From the NCBI GenBank assembly GCA_963556145.1, contig OY744464.1, positions 2,480,001-2,544,000 of the forward strand: 64,000 nt of DNA, given 5' to 3'. Both the position numbers and the translations under genes were made by a program. The notes under the pieces were generated by a model. It was not told the DNA's origin. It did not search any database and saw only the letters and a list, made by a program, of their open reading frames with translations. This document shows positions 23,189 to 37,860 of this stretch, piece after piece (position 1 is the stretch's first letter; each line of letters starts with the position of its first letter). The DNA comes from Hygrocybe punicea. Lineage: Eukaryota > Basidiomycota > Agaricomycetes > Agaricales > Hygrophoraceae.

Positions 23189-24271
23189 GGCATTGGCATC
23201 GCCTGGGTAGGATTGGCGTGACATTGGCATCACCTCTGCAATATTGGCAGACATTGGCATTGACATCGACTGAGTAGGATTGGCTTGACATTGGTGTCCA
23301 ATGTGAAATATTGGCAGACATTGGCATTGGCATCGCCTGGGTAGGATTGGCTTGACATTGGTGTCCAATTTGAAATATTGGCAGACATTGGCATTGGCAT
23401 CGCCCGGGTAGCATTGGCGTGACATTGGCATCACCTCTGCAATATTGGCAGACATTGGCATTGGCATCGCCCGGGTAGCATTGGCGTGACATTGGCATCA
23501 CATCTGCAATATTGGCAGACATTGGCATTGGCATCGCCTGGGTAGCATTGGCGTGACATTGGCATCACATCTGCAATATTGGCAGACATTGGCATTGGCA
23601 TCGACTGAGTAGGATTGGCTTGACATTGGTGTCCAATGTGAAATATTGGCAGACATTGGCATTGGCATCGCCCGGGTAGCATTGGCGTGACATTGGCATC
23701 ACATCTGCAATATTGGCAGACATTGGCATTGGCATCGACTGCGTAGCATTGGCGTGACATTGGCATCACATCTGCGATATTGGCAAACATTGGCATTGGC
23801 ATCGCCCGGGTAGCATTGGCGTGACATTGGCATCACATCTGCAATATTGGCAGACATTGGCATTGGCATCGACTGAGTAGGATTGGCTTGACATTGGTGT
23901 CCAATGTGAAATATTGGCAGACATTGGCATTGGCATCGCCTGGGTAGGATTGGCGTGACATTGGCATCACCTCTGCAATATTGGCAGACATTGGCATTGA
24001 CATCGACTGAGTAGGATTGGCTTGACATTGGTGTCCAATGTGAAATATTGGCAGACATTGGCATTGGCATCGCCTGGGTAGGATTGGCTTCACATTGGTG
24101 TCCAATTTGAAATATTGGCAGACATTGGCATTGGCATCGCCCGGGTAGCATTGGCGTGACATTGGCATCACCTCTGCAATATTGGCAGACATTGGCATTG
24201 GCATCGCCCGGGTAGCATTGGCGTGACATTGGCATCACATCTGCAATATTGGCAGACATTGGCATTGGCAT
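22962..24271. repeat. 737-bp (11-monomer) higher-order repeat
   Basis: 22962-23534 corresponds to 23699-24271 at an offset of 11 monomers. Both contain an A monomer followed by ATTGACATCGACTGAG and then a CCAATTTGAAAT monomer. The second copy has a private change (GGCTTCACATT near 24090). Confidence 0.75.
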
Positions 24272-25038
24272 CGCCCGGGTAGCATTGGCGTGACATTGGC
24301 ATCACATCTGCAATATTGGCAGACATTGGCATTGGCATCGACTGAGTAGGATTGGCTTGACATTGGTGTCCAATGTGAAATATTGGCAGACATTGGCATT
24401 GGCATCGCCTGGGTAGGATTGGCGTGACATTGGCATCACCTCTGCAATATTGGCAGACATTGGCATTGACATCGACTGAGTAGGATTGGCTTGACATTGG
24501 TGTCCAATGTGAAATATTGGCAGACATTGGCATTGGCATCGCCTGGGTAGGATTGGCTTGACATTGGCATCACATCTGCAATATTGGCAGACATTGGCAT
24601 TGGCATCGACTGAGTAGGATTGGCTTGACATTGGTGTCCAATGTGAAATATTGGCAGACATTGGCATTGGCATCGCCCGGGTAGCATTGGCGTGACATTG
24701 GCATCACCTCTGCAATATTGGCAGACATTGGCATTGGCATCGCCCGGGTAGCATTGGCGTGACATTGGCATCACATCTGCGATATTGGCAAACATTGGCA
24801 TTGGCATCGACTGAGTAGGATTGGCTTGACATTGGTGTCCAATGTGAAATATTGGCAGACATTGGCATTGGCATCGCCTGGGTAGGATTGGCGTGACATT
24901 GGCATCACCTCTGCAATATTGGCAGACATTGGCATTGGCATCGACTGAGTAGGATTGGCTTGACATTGGTGTCCAATGTGAAATATTGGCAGACATTGGC
25001 ATTGGCATCGCCCGGGTAGCATTGGCGTGACATTGGCA

Positions 25039-25946
25039 TCACCTCTGCAATATTGGCAGACATTGGCATTGGCATCGACTGAGTAGGATTGGCTTGACAT
25101 TGGTGTCCAATGTGAAATATTGGCAGACATTGGCATTGGCATCGCCCGGGTAGCATTGGCGTGACATTGGCATCACCTCTGCAATATTGGCAGACATTGG
25201 CATTGGCATCGACTGAGTAGGATTGGCTTGACATTGGTGTCCAATGTGAAATATTGGCAGACATTGGCATTGGCATCGCCCGGGTAGCATTGGCGTGACA
25301 TTGGCATCACCTCTGCAATATTGGCAGACATTGGCATTGGCATCGCCCGGGTAGCATTGGCGTGACATTGGCATCACATCTGCGATATTGGCAAACATTG
25401 GCATTGGCATCGACTGAGTAGGATTGGCTTGACATTGGTGTCCAATGTGAAATATTGGCAGACATTGGCATTGGCATCGCCTGGGTAGGATTGGCGTGAC
25501 ATTGGCATCACCTCTGCAATATTGGCAGACATTGGCATTGGCATCGACTGAGTAGGATTGGCTTGACATTGGTGTCCAATGTGAAATATTGGCAGACATT
25601 GGCATTGGCATCGCCCGGGTAGCATTGGCGTGACATTGGCATCACCTCTGCAATATTGGCAGACATTGGCATTGGCATCGCCCGGGTAGCATTGGCGTGA
25701 CATTGGCATCACATCTGCGATATTGGCAAACATTGGCATTGGCATCGACTGAGTAGGATTGGCTTGACATTGGTGTCCAATGTGAAATATTGGCAGACAT
25801 TGGCATTGGCATCGCCTGGGTAGGATTGGCGTGACATTGGCATCACCTCTGCAATATTGGCAGACATTGGCATTGGCATCGACTGAGTAGGATTGGCTTG
25901 ACATTGGTGTCCAATGTGAAATATTGGCAGACATTGGCATTGGCAT
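25039..25946. repeat. 335-bp (5-monomer) higher-order repeat near 25 kb
   Basis: 25039-25611 and 25374-25946 are the same at an offset of 335 bp. The order is B, GCCTGGG-type, B, GCCCGGG with CACCTCTGC, and GCCCGGG ending in TGCGATATTGGCAAAC. The CGATATT marker lies at 25383 and 25718. Looser versions of the same block surround it (markers at 24780 and 26924). Confidence 0.75.
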
Positions 25947-28900
25947 CGCCTGGGTAGCATTGGCGTGACATTGGCATCACCTCTGCAATATTGGCAGACA
26001 TTGGCATTGACATCGACTGAGTAGGATTGGCTTGACATTGGTGTCCAATGTGAAATATTGGCAGACATTGGCATTGGCATCGCCTGGGTAGGATTGGCTT
26101 GACATTGGTGTCCAATTTGAAATATTGGCAGACATTGGCATTGGCATCGCCCGGGTAGCATTGGCGTGACATTGGCATCACCTCTGCAATATTGGCAGAC
26201 ATTGGCATTGGCATCGCCCGGGTAGCATTGGCGTGACATTGGCATCACATCTGCAATATTGGCAGACATTGGCATTGGCATCGCCCGGGTAGCATTGGCG
26301 TGACATTGGCATCACATCTGCAATATTGGCAGACATTGGCATTGGCATCGACTGAGTAGGATTGGCTTGACATTGGTGTCCAATGTGAAATATTGGCAGA
26401 CATTGGCATTGGCATCGCCTGGGTAGGATTGGCGTGACATTGGCATCACCTCTGCAATATTGGCAGACATTGGCATTGACATCGACTGAGTAGGATTGGC
26501 TTGACATTGGTGTCCAATGTGAAATATTGGCAGACATTGGCATTGGCATCGCCTGGGTAGGATTGGCGTGACATTGGCATCACCTCTGCAATATTGGCAG
26601 ACATTGGCATTGACATCGACTGAGTAGGATTGGCTTGACATTGGTGTCCAATGTGAAATATTGGCAGACATTGGCATTGGCATCGCCTGGGTAGGATTGG
26701 CTTGACATTGGCATCACATCTGCAATATTGGCAGACATTGGCATTGGCATCGACTGAGTAGGATTGGCTTGACATTGGTGTCCAATGTGAAATATTGGCA
26801 GACATTGGCATTGGCATCGCCCGGGTAGCATTGGCGTGACATTGGCATCACCTCTGCAATATTGGCAGACATTGGCATTGGCATCGCCCGGGTAGCATTG
26901 GCGTGACATTGGCATCACATCTGCGATATTGGCAAACATTGGCATTGGCATCGACTGAGTAGGATTGGCTTGACATTGGTGTACAATGTGAAATATTGGC
27001 AGACATTGGCATTGGCATCGCCTGGGTAGGATTGGCGTGACATTGGCATCACCTCTGCAATATTGGCAGACATTGGCATTGGCATCGACTGAGTAGGATT
27101 GGCTTGACATTGGTGTCCAATGTGAAATATTGGCAGACATTGGCATTGGCATCGCCCGGGTAGCATTGGCGTGACATTGGCATCACATCTGCAATATTGG
27201 CAGACATTGGCATTGGCATTGACTGAGTAGGATTGGCTTGACATTGGTGTCCAATGTGAAATATTGGCAGACATTGGCATTGGCATCGCCCGGGTAGCAT
27301 TGGCGTGACATTGGCATCACATCTGCAATATTGGCAGACATTGGCATTGGCATCGACTGAGTAGGATTGGCTTGACATTGGTGTCCAATGTGAAATATTG
27401 GCAGACATTGGCATTGGCATCGCCCGGGTAGCATTGGCGTGACATTGGCATCACCTCTGCAATATTGGCAGACATTGGCATTGACATCGACTGAGTAGGA
27501 TTGGCTTGACATTGGTGTCCAATGTGAAATATTGGCAGACATTGGCATTGGCATCGCCTGGGTAGGATTGGCTTGACATTGGTGTCCAATTTGAAATATT
27601 GGCAGACATTGGCATTGGCATCGACTGCGTAGGATTGGCTTGACATTGGCATCACATTGGCAATATTGGCAGACATTGGCATTGGCATCGACTGAGTAGG
27701 ATTGGCTTGACATTGGCATCACATTGGCAATATTGGCAGACATTGGCATTGGCATCGACTGCGTAGGATTGGCTTGACATTGGCATCACATTGGCAATAT
27801 TGGCAGACATTGGCATTGGCATCGACTGAGTAGGATTGGCTTGACATTGGCATCACATTGGCAATATTGGCAGACATTGGCATTGGCATCGACTGAGTAG
27901 GATTGGTGTGACATTGGCGTCACATCTGCAATATTGGCAGACATTGGCATTGGCATCGACTGAGTAGGATTGGCTTGACATTGGTGTCCAATGTGAAATA
28001 TTGGCAGACATTGGCATTGGCATCGCCTGGGTAGGATTGGCTTGACATTGGTGTCCAATGTGAAATATTGGCAGACATTGGCATTGGCATCGCCCGGGTA
28101 GCATTGGCGTGACATTGGCATCACATCTGCAATATTGGCAGACATTGGCATTGGCATCGCCCGGGTAGCATTGGCGTGACATTGGCATCACATCTGCAAT
28201 ATTGGCAGACATTGGCATTGGCATCGACTGAGTAGGATTGGCTTGACATTGGTGTCCAATGTGAAATATTGGCAGACATTGGCATTGGCATCGCCTGGGT
28301 AGGATTGGCGTGACATTGGCATCACATCTGCAATATTGGCAGACATTGGCATTGGCATCGACTGAGTAGGATTGGCTTGACATTGGTGTCCAATGTGAAA
28401 TATTGGCAGACATTGGCATTGGCATCGCCTGGGTAGCATTGGCGTGACATTGGCATCACATCTGCAATATTGGCAGACATTGGCATTGGCATCGACTGAG
28501 TAGGATTGGCTTGACATTGGTGTCCAATGTGAAATATTGGCAGACATTGGCATTGGCATCGCCCGGGTAGCATTGGCGTGACATTGGCATCACCTCTGCA
28601 ATATTGGCAGACATTGGCATTGACATCGACTGAGTAGGATTGGCTTGACATTGGTGTCCAATGTGAAATATTGGCAGACATTGGCATTGGCATCGCCTGG
28701 GTAGGATTGGCTTGACATTGGTGTCCAATTTGAAATATTGGCAGACATTGGCATTGGCATCGACTGCGTAGGATTGGCTTGACATTGGCATCACATTGGC
28801 AATATTGGCAGACATTGGCATTGGCATCGCCCGGGTAGCATTGGCGTGACATTGGCATCACATCTGCAATATTGGCAGACATTGGCATTGGCATCGACTG

Positions 28901-29138
28901 AGTAGGATTGGCTTGACATTGGTGTCCAATGTGAAATATTGGCAGACATTGGCATTGGCATCGCCTGGGTAGGATTGGCGTGACATTGGCATCACCTCTG
29001 CAATATTGGCAGACATTGGCATTGGCATCGACTGAGTAGGATTGGCTTGACATTGGTGTCCAATGTGAAATATTGGCAGACATTGGCATTGGCATCGCCC
29101 GGGTAGCATTGGCTTGACATTGGTGTCCAATGTGAAAT

Positions 29139-32100
29139 ATTGGCAGACATTGGCATTGGCATCGCCCGGGTAGCATTGGCGTGACATTGGCATCACATCT
29201 GCAATATTGGCAGACATTGGCATTGGCATCGCCCGGGTAGCATTGGCGTGACATTGGCATCACATCTGCAATATTGGCAAACATTGGCATTGGCATCGAC
29301 TGAGTAGGATTGGCTTGACATTGGTGTCCAATGTGAAATATTGGCAGACATTGGCATTGGCATCGCCTGGGTAGGATTGGCGTGACATTGGCATCACCTC
29401 TGCAATATTGGCAGACATTGGCATTGGCATCGACTGAGTAGGATTGGCTTGACATTGGTGTCCAATGTGAAATATTGGCAGACATTGGCATTGGCATCGC
29501 CCGGGTAGCATTGGCGTGACATTGGCATCACATCTGCAATATTGGCAGACATTGGCATTGGCATCGACTGAGTAGGATTGGCTTGACATTGGTGTCCAAT
29601 GTGAAATATTGGCAGACATTGGCATTGGCATCGCCCGGGTAGCATTGGCGTGACATTGGCATCACATCTGCAATATTGGCAGACATTGGCATTGGCATCG
29701 ACTGAGTAGGATTGGCTTGACATTGGTGTCCAATGTGAAATATTGGCAGACATTGGCATTGGCATCGCCCGGGTAGCATTGGCGTGACATTGGCATCACC
29801 TCTGCAATATTGGCAGACATTGGCATTGACATCGACTGAGTAGGATTGGCTTGACATTGGTGTCCAATGTGAAATATTGGCAGACATTGGCATTGGCATC
29901 GCCTGGGTAGGATTGGCTTGACATTGGCATCACATTGGCAATATTGGCAGACATTGGCATTGGCATCGACTGAGTAGGATTGGTGTGACATTGGCGTCAC
30001 ATCTGCAATATTGGCAGACATTGGCATTGGCATCGACTGAGTAGGATTGGCTTGACATTGGTGTCCAATGTGAAATATTGGCAGACATTGGCATTGGCAT
30101 CGCCTGGGTAGGATTGGCGTGACATTGGCATCACCTCTGCAATATTGGCAGACATTGGCATTGGCATCGACTGAGTAGGATTGGCTTGACATTGGTGTCC
30201 AATGTGAAATATTGGCAGACATTGGCATTGGCATCGCCCGGGTAGCATTGGCTTGACATTGGTGTCCAATGTGAAATATTGGCAGACATTGGCATTGGCA
30301 TCGCCCGGGTAGCATTGGCGTGACATTGGCATCACATCTGCAATATTGGCAGACATTGGCATTGGCATCGCCCGGGTAGCATTGGCGTGACATTGGCATC
30401 ACATCTGCAATATTGGCAGACATTGGCATTGGCATCGCCCGGGTAGCATTGGCGTGACATTGGCATCACATCTGCAATATTGGCAGACATTGGCATTGGC
30501 ATCGACTGAGTAGGATTGGCTTGACATTGGTGTCCAATGTGAAATATTGGCAGACATTGGCATTGGCATCGCCCGGGTAGCATTGGCTTGACATTGGTGT
30601 CCAATGTGAAATATTGGCAGACATTGGCATTGGCATCGCCCGGGTAGCATTGGCGTGACATTGGCATCACATCTGCAATATTGGCAGACATTGGCATTGG
30701 CATCGCCCGGGTAGCATTGGCGTGACATTGGCATCACATCTGCAATATTGGCAGACATTGGCATTGGCATCGCCCGGGTAGCATTGGCGTGACATTGGCA
30801 TCACATCTGCAATATTGGCAGACATTGGCATTGGCATCGCCTGGGTAGGATTGGCTTGACATTGGTGTCCAATGTGAAATATTGGCAGACATTGGCATTG
30901 GCATCGCCCGGGTAGCATTGGCGTGACATTGGCATCACATCTGCAATATTGGCAGACATTGGCATTGGCATCGACTGAGTAGGATTGGCTTGACATTGGT
31001 GTCCAATGTGAAATATTGGCAGACATTGGCATTGGCATCGCCCGGGTAGCATTGGCGTGACATTGGCATCACATCTGCAATATTGGCAGACATTGGCATT
31101 GGCATCGCCCGGGTAGCATTGGCGTGACATTGGCATCACATCTGCAATATTGGCAGACATTGGCATTGGCATCGCCCGGGTAGCATTGGCGTGACATTGG
31201 CATCACATCTGCAATATTGGCAGACATTGGCATTGGCATCGCCCGGGTAGCATTGGCGTGACATTGGCATCACATCTGCAATATTGGCAGACATTGGCAT
31301 TGGCATCGCCCGGGTAGCATTGGCGTGACATTGGCATCACATCTGCAATATTGGCAAACATTGGCATTGGCATCGACTGAGTAGGATTGGCTTGACATTG
31401 GTGTCCAATGTGAAATATTGGCAGACATTGGCATTGGCATCGCCTGGGTAGGATTGGCGTGACATTGGCATCACCTCTGCAATATTGGCAGACATTGGCA
31501 TTGGCATCGACTGAGTAGGATTGGCTTGACATTGGTGTCCAATGTGAAATATTGGCAGACATTGGCATTGGCATCGCCCGGGTAGCATTGGCGTGACATT
31601 GGCATCACATCTGCAATATTGGCAGACATTGGCATTGGCATCGACTGAGTAGGATTGGCTTGACATTGGTGTCCAATGTGAAATATTGGCAGACATTGGC
31701 ATTGGCATCGCCCGGGTAGCATTGGCGTGACATTGGCATCACATCTGCAATATTGGCAGACATTGGCATTGGCATCGACTGAGTAGGATTGGCTTGACAT
31801 TGGTGTCCAATGTGAAATATTGGCAGACATTGGCATTGGCATCGCCCGGGTAGCATTGGCGTGACATTGGCATCACCTCTGCAATATTGGCAGACATTGG
31901 CATTGACATCGACTGAGTAGGATTGGCTTGACATTGGTGTCCAATGTGAAATATTGGCAGACATTGGCATTGGCATCGCCTGGGTAGGATTGGCTTGACA
32001 TTGGCATCACATTGGCAATATTGGCAGACATTGGCATTGGCATCGACTGAGTAGGATTGGTGTGACATTGGCGTCACATCTGCAATATTGGCAGACATTG

Positions 32101-33292
32101 GCATTGGCATCGACTGAGTAGGATTGGCTTGACATTGGTGTCCAATGTGAAATATTGGCAGACATTGGCATTGGCATCGCCTGGGTAGGATTGGCGTGAC
32201 ATTGGCATCACCTCTGCAATATTGGCAGACATTGGCATTGGCATCGACTGAGTAGGATTGGCTTGACATTGGTGTCCAATGTGAAATATTGGCAGACATT
32301 GGCATTGGCATCGCCCGGGTAGCATTGGCTTGACATTGGTGTCCAATGTGAAATATTGGCAGACATTGGCATTGGCATCGCCCGGGTAGCATTGGCGTGA
32401 CATTGGCATCACATCTGCAATATTGGCAGACATTGGCATTGGCATCGCCCGGGTAGCATTGGCGTGACATTGGCATCACATCTGCAATATTGGCAGACAT
32501 TGGCATTGGCATCGCCCGGGTAGCATTGGCGTGACATTGGCATCACATCTGCAATATTGGCAGACATTGGCATTGGCATCGACTGAGTAGGATTGGCTTG
32601 ACATTGGTGTCCAATGTGAAATATTGGCAGACATTGGCATTGGCATCGCCCGGGTAGCATTGGCTTGACATTGGTGTCCAATGTGAAATATTGGCAGACA
32701 TTGGCATTGGCATCGCCCGGGTAGCATTGGCGTGACATTGGCATCACATCTGCAATATTGGCAGACATTGGCATTGGCATCGCCCGGGTAGCATTGGCGT
32801 GACATTGGCATCACATCTGCAATATTGGCAGACATTGGCATTGGCATCGCCCGGGTAGCATTGGCGTGACATTGGCATCACATCTGCAATATTGGCAGAC
32901 ATTGGCATTGGCATCGACTGAGTAGGATTGGCTTGACATTGGTGTCCAATGTGAAATATTGGCAGACATTGGCATTGGCATCGCCCGGGTAGCATTGGCG
33001 TGACATTGGCATCACATCTGCAATATTGGCAGACATTGGCATTGGCATCGACTGAGTAGGATTGGCTTGACATTGGTGTCCAATGTGAAATATTGGCAGA
33101 CATTGGCATTGGCATCGCCCGGGTAGCATTGGCGTGACATTGGCATCACATCTGCAATATTGGCAGACATTGGCATTGGCATCGCCCGGGTAGCATTGGC
33201 GTGACATTGGCATCACATCTGCAATATTGGCAGACATTGGCATTGGCATCGCCCGGGTAGCATTGGCGTGACATTGGCATCACATCTGCAAT
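29139..33292. repeat. 2077-bp (31-monomer) higher-order repeat, two tandem copies
   Basis: Copies 29139-31215 and 31216-33292 have the same order of monomer types and the same rare variants, including GGTGTGACATTGGCGTCAC (near 29982 and 32059), ATTGACATCGAC (29827 and 31904) and GCCCGGGTAGCATTGGCTTG. I noticed one monomer-type difference: GCCTGGG near 30838 in copy 1 versus GACTGAG near 32915 in copy 2. The correspondence begins again for about one monomer after 33292 and then stops. Such high identity over 2 kb suggests a recent duplication. Confidence 0.85.
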
Positions 33293-36200
33293 ATTGGCAG
33301 ACATTGGCATTGGCATCGCCCGGGTAGCATTGGCGTGACATTGGCATCACATCTGCAATATTGGCAGACATTGGCATTGGCATCGACTGAGTAGGATTGG
33401 CTTGACATTGGTGTCCAATGTGAAATATTGGCAGACATTGCCATTGGCATCGCCCGGGTAGCATTGGCGTGACATTGGCATCACATTTGCAATATTGGCA
33501 GACATTGGCATTGGCATCGACTGCGTAGGATTGGCTTGACATTGGCATCACATTGGCAATATTGGCAGACATTGGCATTGGCATCGACTGAGTAGGATTG
33601 GCTTGACATTGGCATCACATTGGCAATATTGGCAGACATTGGCATTGGCATCGACTGCGTAGGATTGGCTTGACATTGGCATCACATTGGCAATATTGGC
33701 AGACATTGGCATTGGCATCGACTGAGTAGGATTGGCTTGACATTGGCATCACATTGGCAATATTGGCAGACATTGGCATTGGCATCGACTGAGTAGGATT
33801 GGCTTGACATTGGTGTCCAATGTGAAATATTGGCAGACATTGGCATTGGCATCGCCTGGGTAGGATTGGCGTGACATTGGCATCACCTCTGCAATATTGG
33901 CAGACATTGGCATTGGCATCGACTGAGTAGGATTGGCTTGACATTGGTGTCCAATGTGAAATATTGGCAGACATTGGCATTGGCATCGCCTGGGTAGGAT
34001 TGGCTTGACATTGGTGTCCAATGTGAAATATTGGCAGACATTGGCATTGGCATCGCCCGGGTAGCATTGGCGTGACATTGGCATCACATCTGCAATATTG
34101 GCAGACATTGGCATTGGCATCGACTGAGTAGGATTGGCTTGACATTGGTGTCCAATGTGAAATATTGGCAGACATTGGCATTGGCATCGCCTGGGTAGGA
34201 TTGGCTTGACATTGGTGTCCAATGTGAAATATTGGCAGACATTGGCATTGGCATCGCCCGGGTAGCATTGGCGTGACATTGGCATCACATCTGCAATATT
34301 GGCAGACATTGGCATTGGCATCGCCTGGGTAGGATTGGCTTGACATTGGTGTCCAATGTGAAATATTGGCAGACATTGGCATTGGCATCGCCCGGGTAGC
34401 ATTGGCGTGACATTGGCATCACATCTGCAATATTGGCAGACATTGGCATTGGCATCGACTGAGTAGGATTGGCTTGACATTGGTGTCCAATGTGAAATAT
34501 TGGCAGACATTGGCATTGGCATCGCCCGGGTAGCATTGGCGTGACATTGGCATCACATCTGCAATATTGGCAGACATTGGCATTGGCATCGACTGAGTAG
34601 GATTGGCTTGACATTGGTGTCCAATGTGAAATATTGGCAGACATTGGCATTGGCATCGCCCGGGTAGCATTGGCGTGACATTGGCATCACATCTGCAATA
34701 TTGGCAGACATTGGCATTGGCATCGCCCGGGTAGCATTGGCGTGACATTGGCATCACATCTGCAATATTGGCAGACATTGGCATTGGCATCGCCCGGGTA
34801 GCATTGGCGTGACATTGGCATCACATCTGCAATATTGGCAGACATTGGCATTGGCATCGACTGAGTAGGATTGGCTTGACATTGGTGTCCAATGTGAAAT
34901 ATTGGCAGACATTGGCATTGGCATCGCCTGGGTAGGATTGGCGTGACATTGGCATCACCTCTGCAATATTGGCAGACATTGGCATTGGCATCGACTGAGT
35001 AGGATTGGCTTGACATTGGTGTCCAATGTGAAATATTGGCAGACATTGGCATTGGCATCGCCCGGGTAGCATTGGCGTGACATTGGCATCACATCTGCAA
35101 TATTGGCAGACATTGGCATTGGCATCGCCTGGGTAGGATTGGCTTGACATTGGTGTCCAATGTGAAATATTGGCAGACATTGGCATTGGCATCGCCCGGG
35201 TAGCATTGGCGTGACATTGGCATCACATCTGCAATATTGGCAGACATTGGCATTGGCATCGACTGAGTAGGATTGGCTTGACATTGGTGTCCAATGTGAA
35301 ATATTGGCAGACATTGGCATTGGCATCGCCCGGGTAGCATTGGCGTGACATTGGCATCACATCTGCAATATTGGCAGACATTGGCATTGGCATCGCCCGG
35401 GTAGCATTGGCGTGACATTGGCATCACATCTGCAATATTGGCAGACATTGGCATTGGCATCGCCCGGGTAGCATTGGCGTGACATTGGCATCACATCTGC
35501 AATATTGGCAGACATTGGCATTGGCATCGCCCGGGTAGCATTGGCGTGACATTGGCATCACATCTGCAATATTGGCAGACATTGGCATTGGCATCGACTG
35601 AGTAGGATTGGCTTGACATTGGTGTCCAATGTGAAATATTGGCAGACATTGGCATTGGCATCGCCTGGGTAGGATTGGCTTGACATTGGTGTCCAATGTG
35701 AAATATTGGCAGACATTGGCATTGGCATCGCCCGGGTAGCATTGGCGTGACATTGGCATCACATCTGCAATATTGGCAGACATTGGCATTGGCATCGCCT
35801 GGGTAGGATTGGCTTGACATTGGTGTCCAATGTGAAATATTGGCAGACATTGGCATTGGCATCGCCCGGGTAGCATTGGCGTGACATTGGCATCACATCT
35901 GCAATATTGGCAGACATTGGCATTGGCATCGACTGAGTAGGATTGGCTTGACATTGGTGTCCAATGTGAAATATTGGCAGACATTGGCATTGGCATCGCC
36001 CGGGTAGCATTGGCGTGACATTGGCATCACATCTGCAATATTGGCAGACATTGGCATTGGCATCGACTGAGTAGGATTGGCTTGACATTGGTGTCCAATG
36101 TGAAATATTGGCAGACATTGGCATTGGCATCGCCCGGGTAGCATTGGCGTGACATTGGCATCACATCTGCAATATTGGCAGACATTGGCATTGGCATCGC

Positions 36201-37860
36201 CCGGGTAGCATTGGCGTGACATTGGCATCACATCTGCAATATTGGCAGACATTGGCATTGGCATCGCCCGGGTAGCATTGGCGTGACATTGGCATCACAT
36301 CTGCAATATTGGCAGACATTGGCATTGGCATCGACTGAGTAGGATTGGCTTGACATTGGTGTCCAATGTGAAATATTGGCAGACATTGGCATTGGCATCG
36401 CCTGGGTAGGATTGGCGTGACATTGGCATCACCTCTGCAATATTGGCAGACATTGGCATTGGCATCGACTGAGTAGGATTGGCTTGACATTGGTGTCCAA
36501 TGTGAAATATTGGCAGACATTGGCATTGGCATCGCCCGGGTAGCATTGGCGTGACATTGGCATCACATCTGCAATATTGGCAGACATTGGCATTGGCATC
36601 GCCTGGGTAGGATTGGCTTGACATTGGTGTCCAATGTGAAATATTGGCAGACATTGGCATTGGCATCGCCCGGGTAGCATTGGCGTGACATTGGCATCAC
36701 ATCTGCAATATTGGCAGACATTGGCATTGGCATCGACTGAGTAGGATTGGCTTGACATTGGTGTCCAATGTGAAATATTGGCAGACATTGGCATTGGCAT
36801 CGCCCGGGTAGCATTGGCGTGACATTGGCATCACATCTGCAATATTGGCAGACATTGGCATTGGCATCGCCCGGGTAGCATTGGCGTGACATTGGCATCA
36901 CATCTGCAATATTGGCAGACATTGGCATTGGCATCGCCCGGGTAGCATTGGCGTGACATTGGCATCACATCTGCAATATTGGCAGACATTGGCATTGGCA
37001 TCGCCCGGGTAGCATTGGCGTGACATTGGCATCACATCTGCAATATTGGCAGACATTGGCATTGGCATCGACTGAGTAGGATTGGCTTGACATTGGTGTC
37101 CAATGTGAAATATTGGCAGACATTGCCATTGGCATCGCCCGGGTAGCATTGGCGTGACATTGGCATCACATTTGCAATATTGGCAGACATTGGCATTGGC
37201 ATCGACTGCGTAGGATTGGCTTGACATTGGCATCACATTGGCAATATTGGCAGACATTGGCATTGGCATCGACTGAGTCGGATTGGCTTGACATTGGCAT
37301 CACATTGGCAATATTGGCAGACATTGGCATTGGCATCGACTGCGTAGGATTGGCTTGACATTGGCATCACATTGGCAATATTGGCAGACATTGGCATTGG
37401 CATCGACTGAGTAGGATTGGCTTGACATTGGCATCACATTGGCAATATTGGCAGACATTGGCATTGGCATCGACTGAGTAGGATTGGCTTGACATTGGTG
37501 TCCAATGTGAAATATTGGCAGACATTGGCATTGGCATCGCCTGGGTAGGATTGGCGTGACATTGGCATCACCTCTGCAATATTGGCAGACATTGGCATTG
37601 GCATCGACTGAGTAGGATTGGCTTGACATTGGTGTCCAATGTGAAATATTGGCAGACATTGGCATTGGCATCGCCTGGGTAGGATTGGCTTGACATTGGT
37701 GTCCAATGTGAAATATTGGCAGACATTGGCATTGGCATCGCCCGGGTAGCATTGGCGTGACATTGGCATCACATCTGCAATATTGGCAGACATTGGCATT
37801 GGCATCGACTGAGTAGGATTGGCTTGACATTGGTGTCCAATGTGAAATATTGGCAGACAT
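33116..37860. repeat. 3685-bp (55-monomer) duplication bracketing the 22-monomer repeat
   Basis: A block at about 33.1-34.17 kb recurs at 36.8-37.86 kb with an offset of 55 monomers. Diagnostic changes appear in both copies: ATTGCCATTGGCATCGCC (33437 and 37122), CACATTTGCAAT (33483 and 37168) and a series of C monomers. The 22-monomer repeat lies between and partly overlaps the copies, so the larger duplication and the smaller one are nested. Confidence 0.75.
34030..36977. repeat. 1474-bp (22-monomer) higher-order repeat, two tandem copies
   Basis: 34030-35503 matches 35504-36977 monomer by monomer, and the match continues to about 37111 before the types differ. Shared features are alternating GCCTGGGTAGG-B hybrids and B monomers, and three to four GCCCGGG monomers in a row. 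The hybrid GCCTGGGTAGGATTGGCTTG joined to GTGTCCAATG is common here and rare left of 18 kb. Confidence 0.8.
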
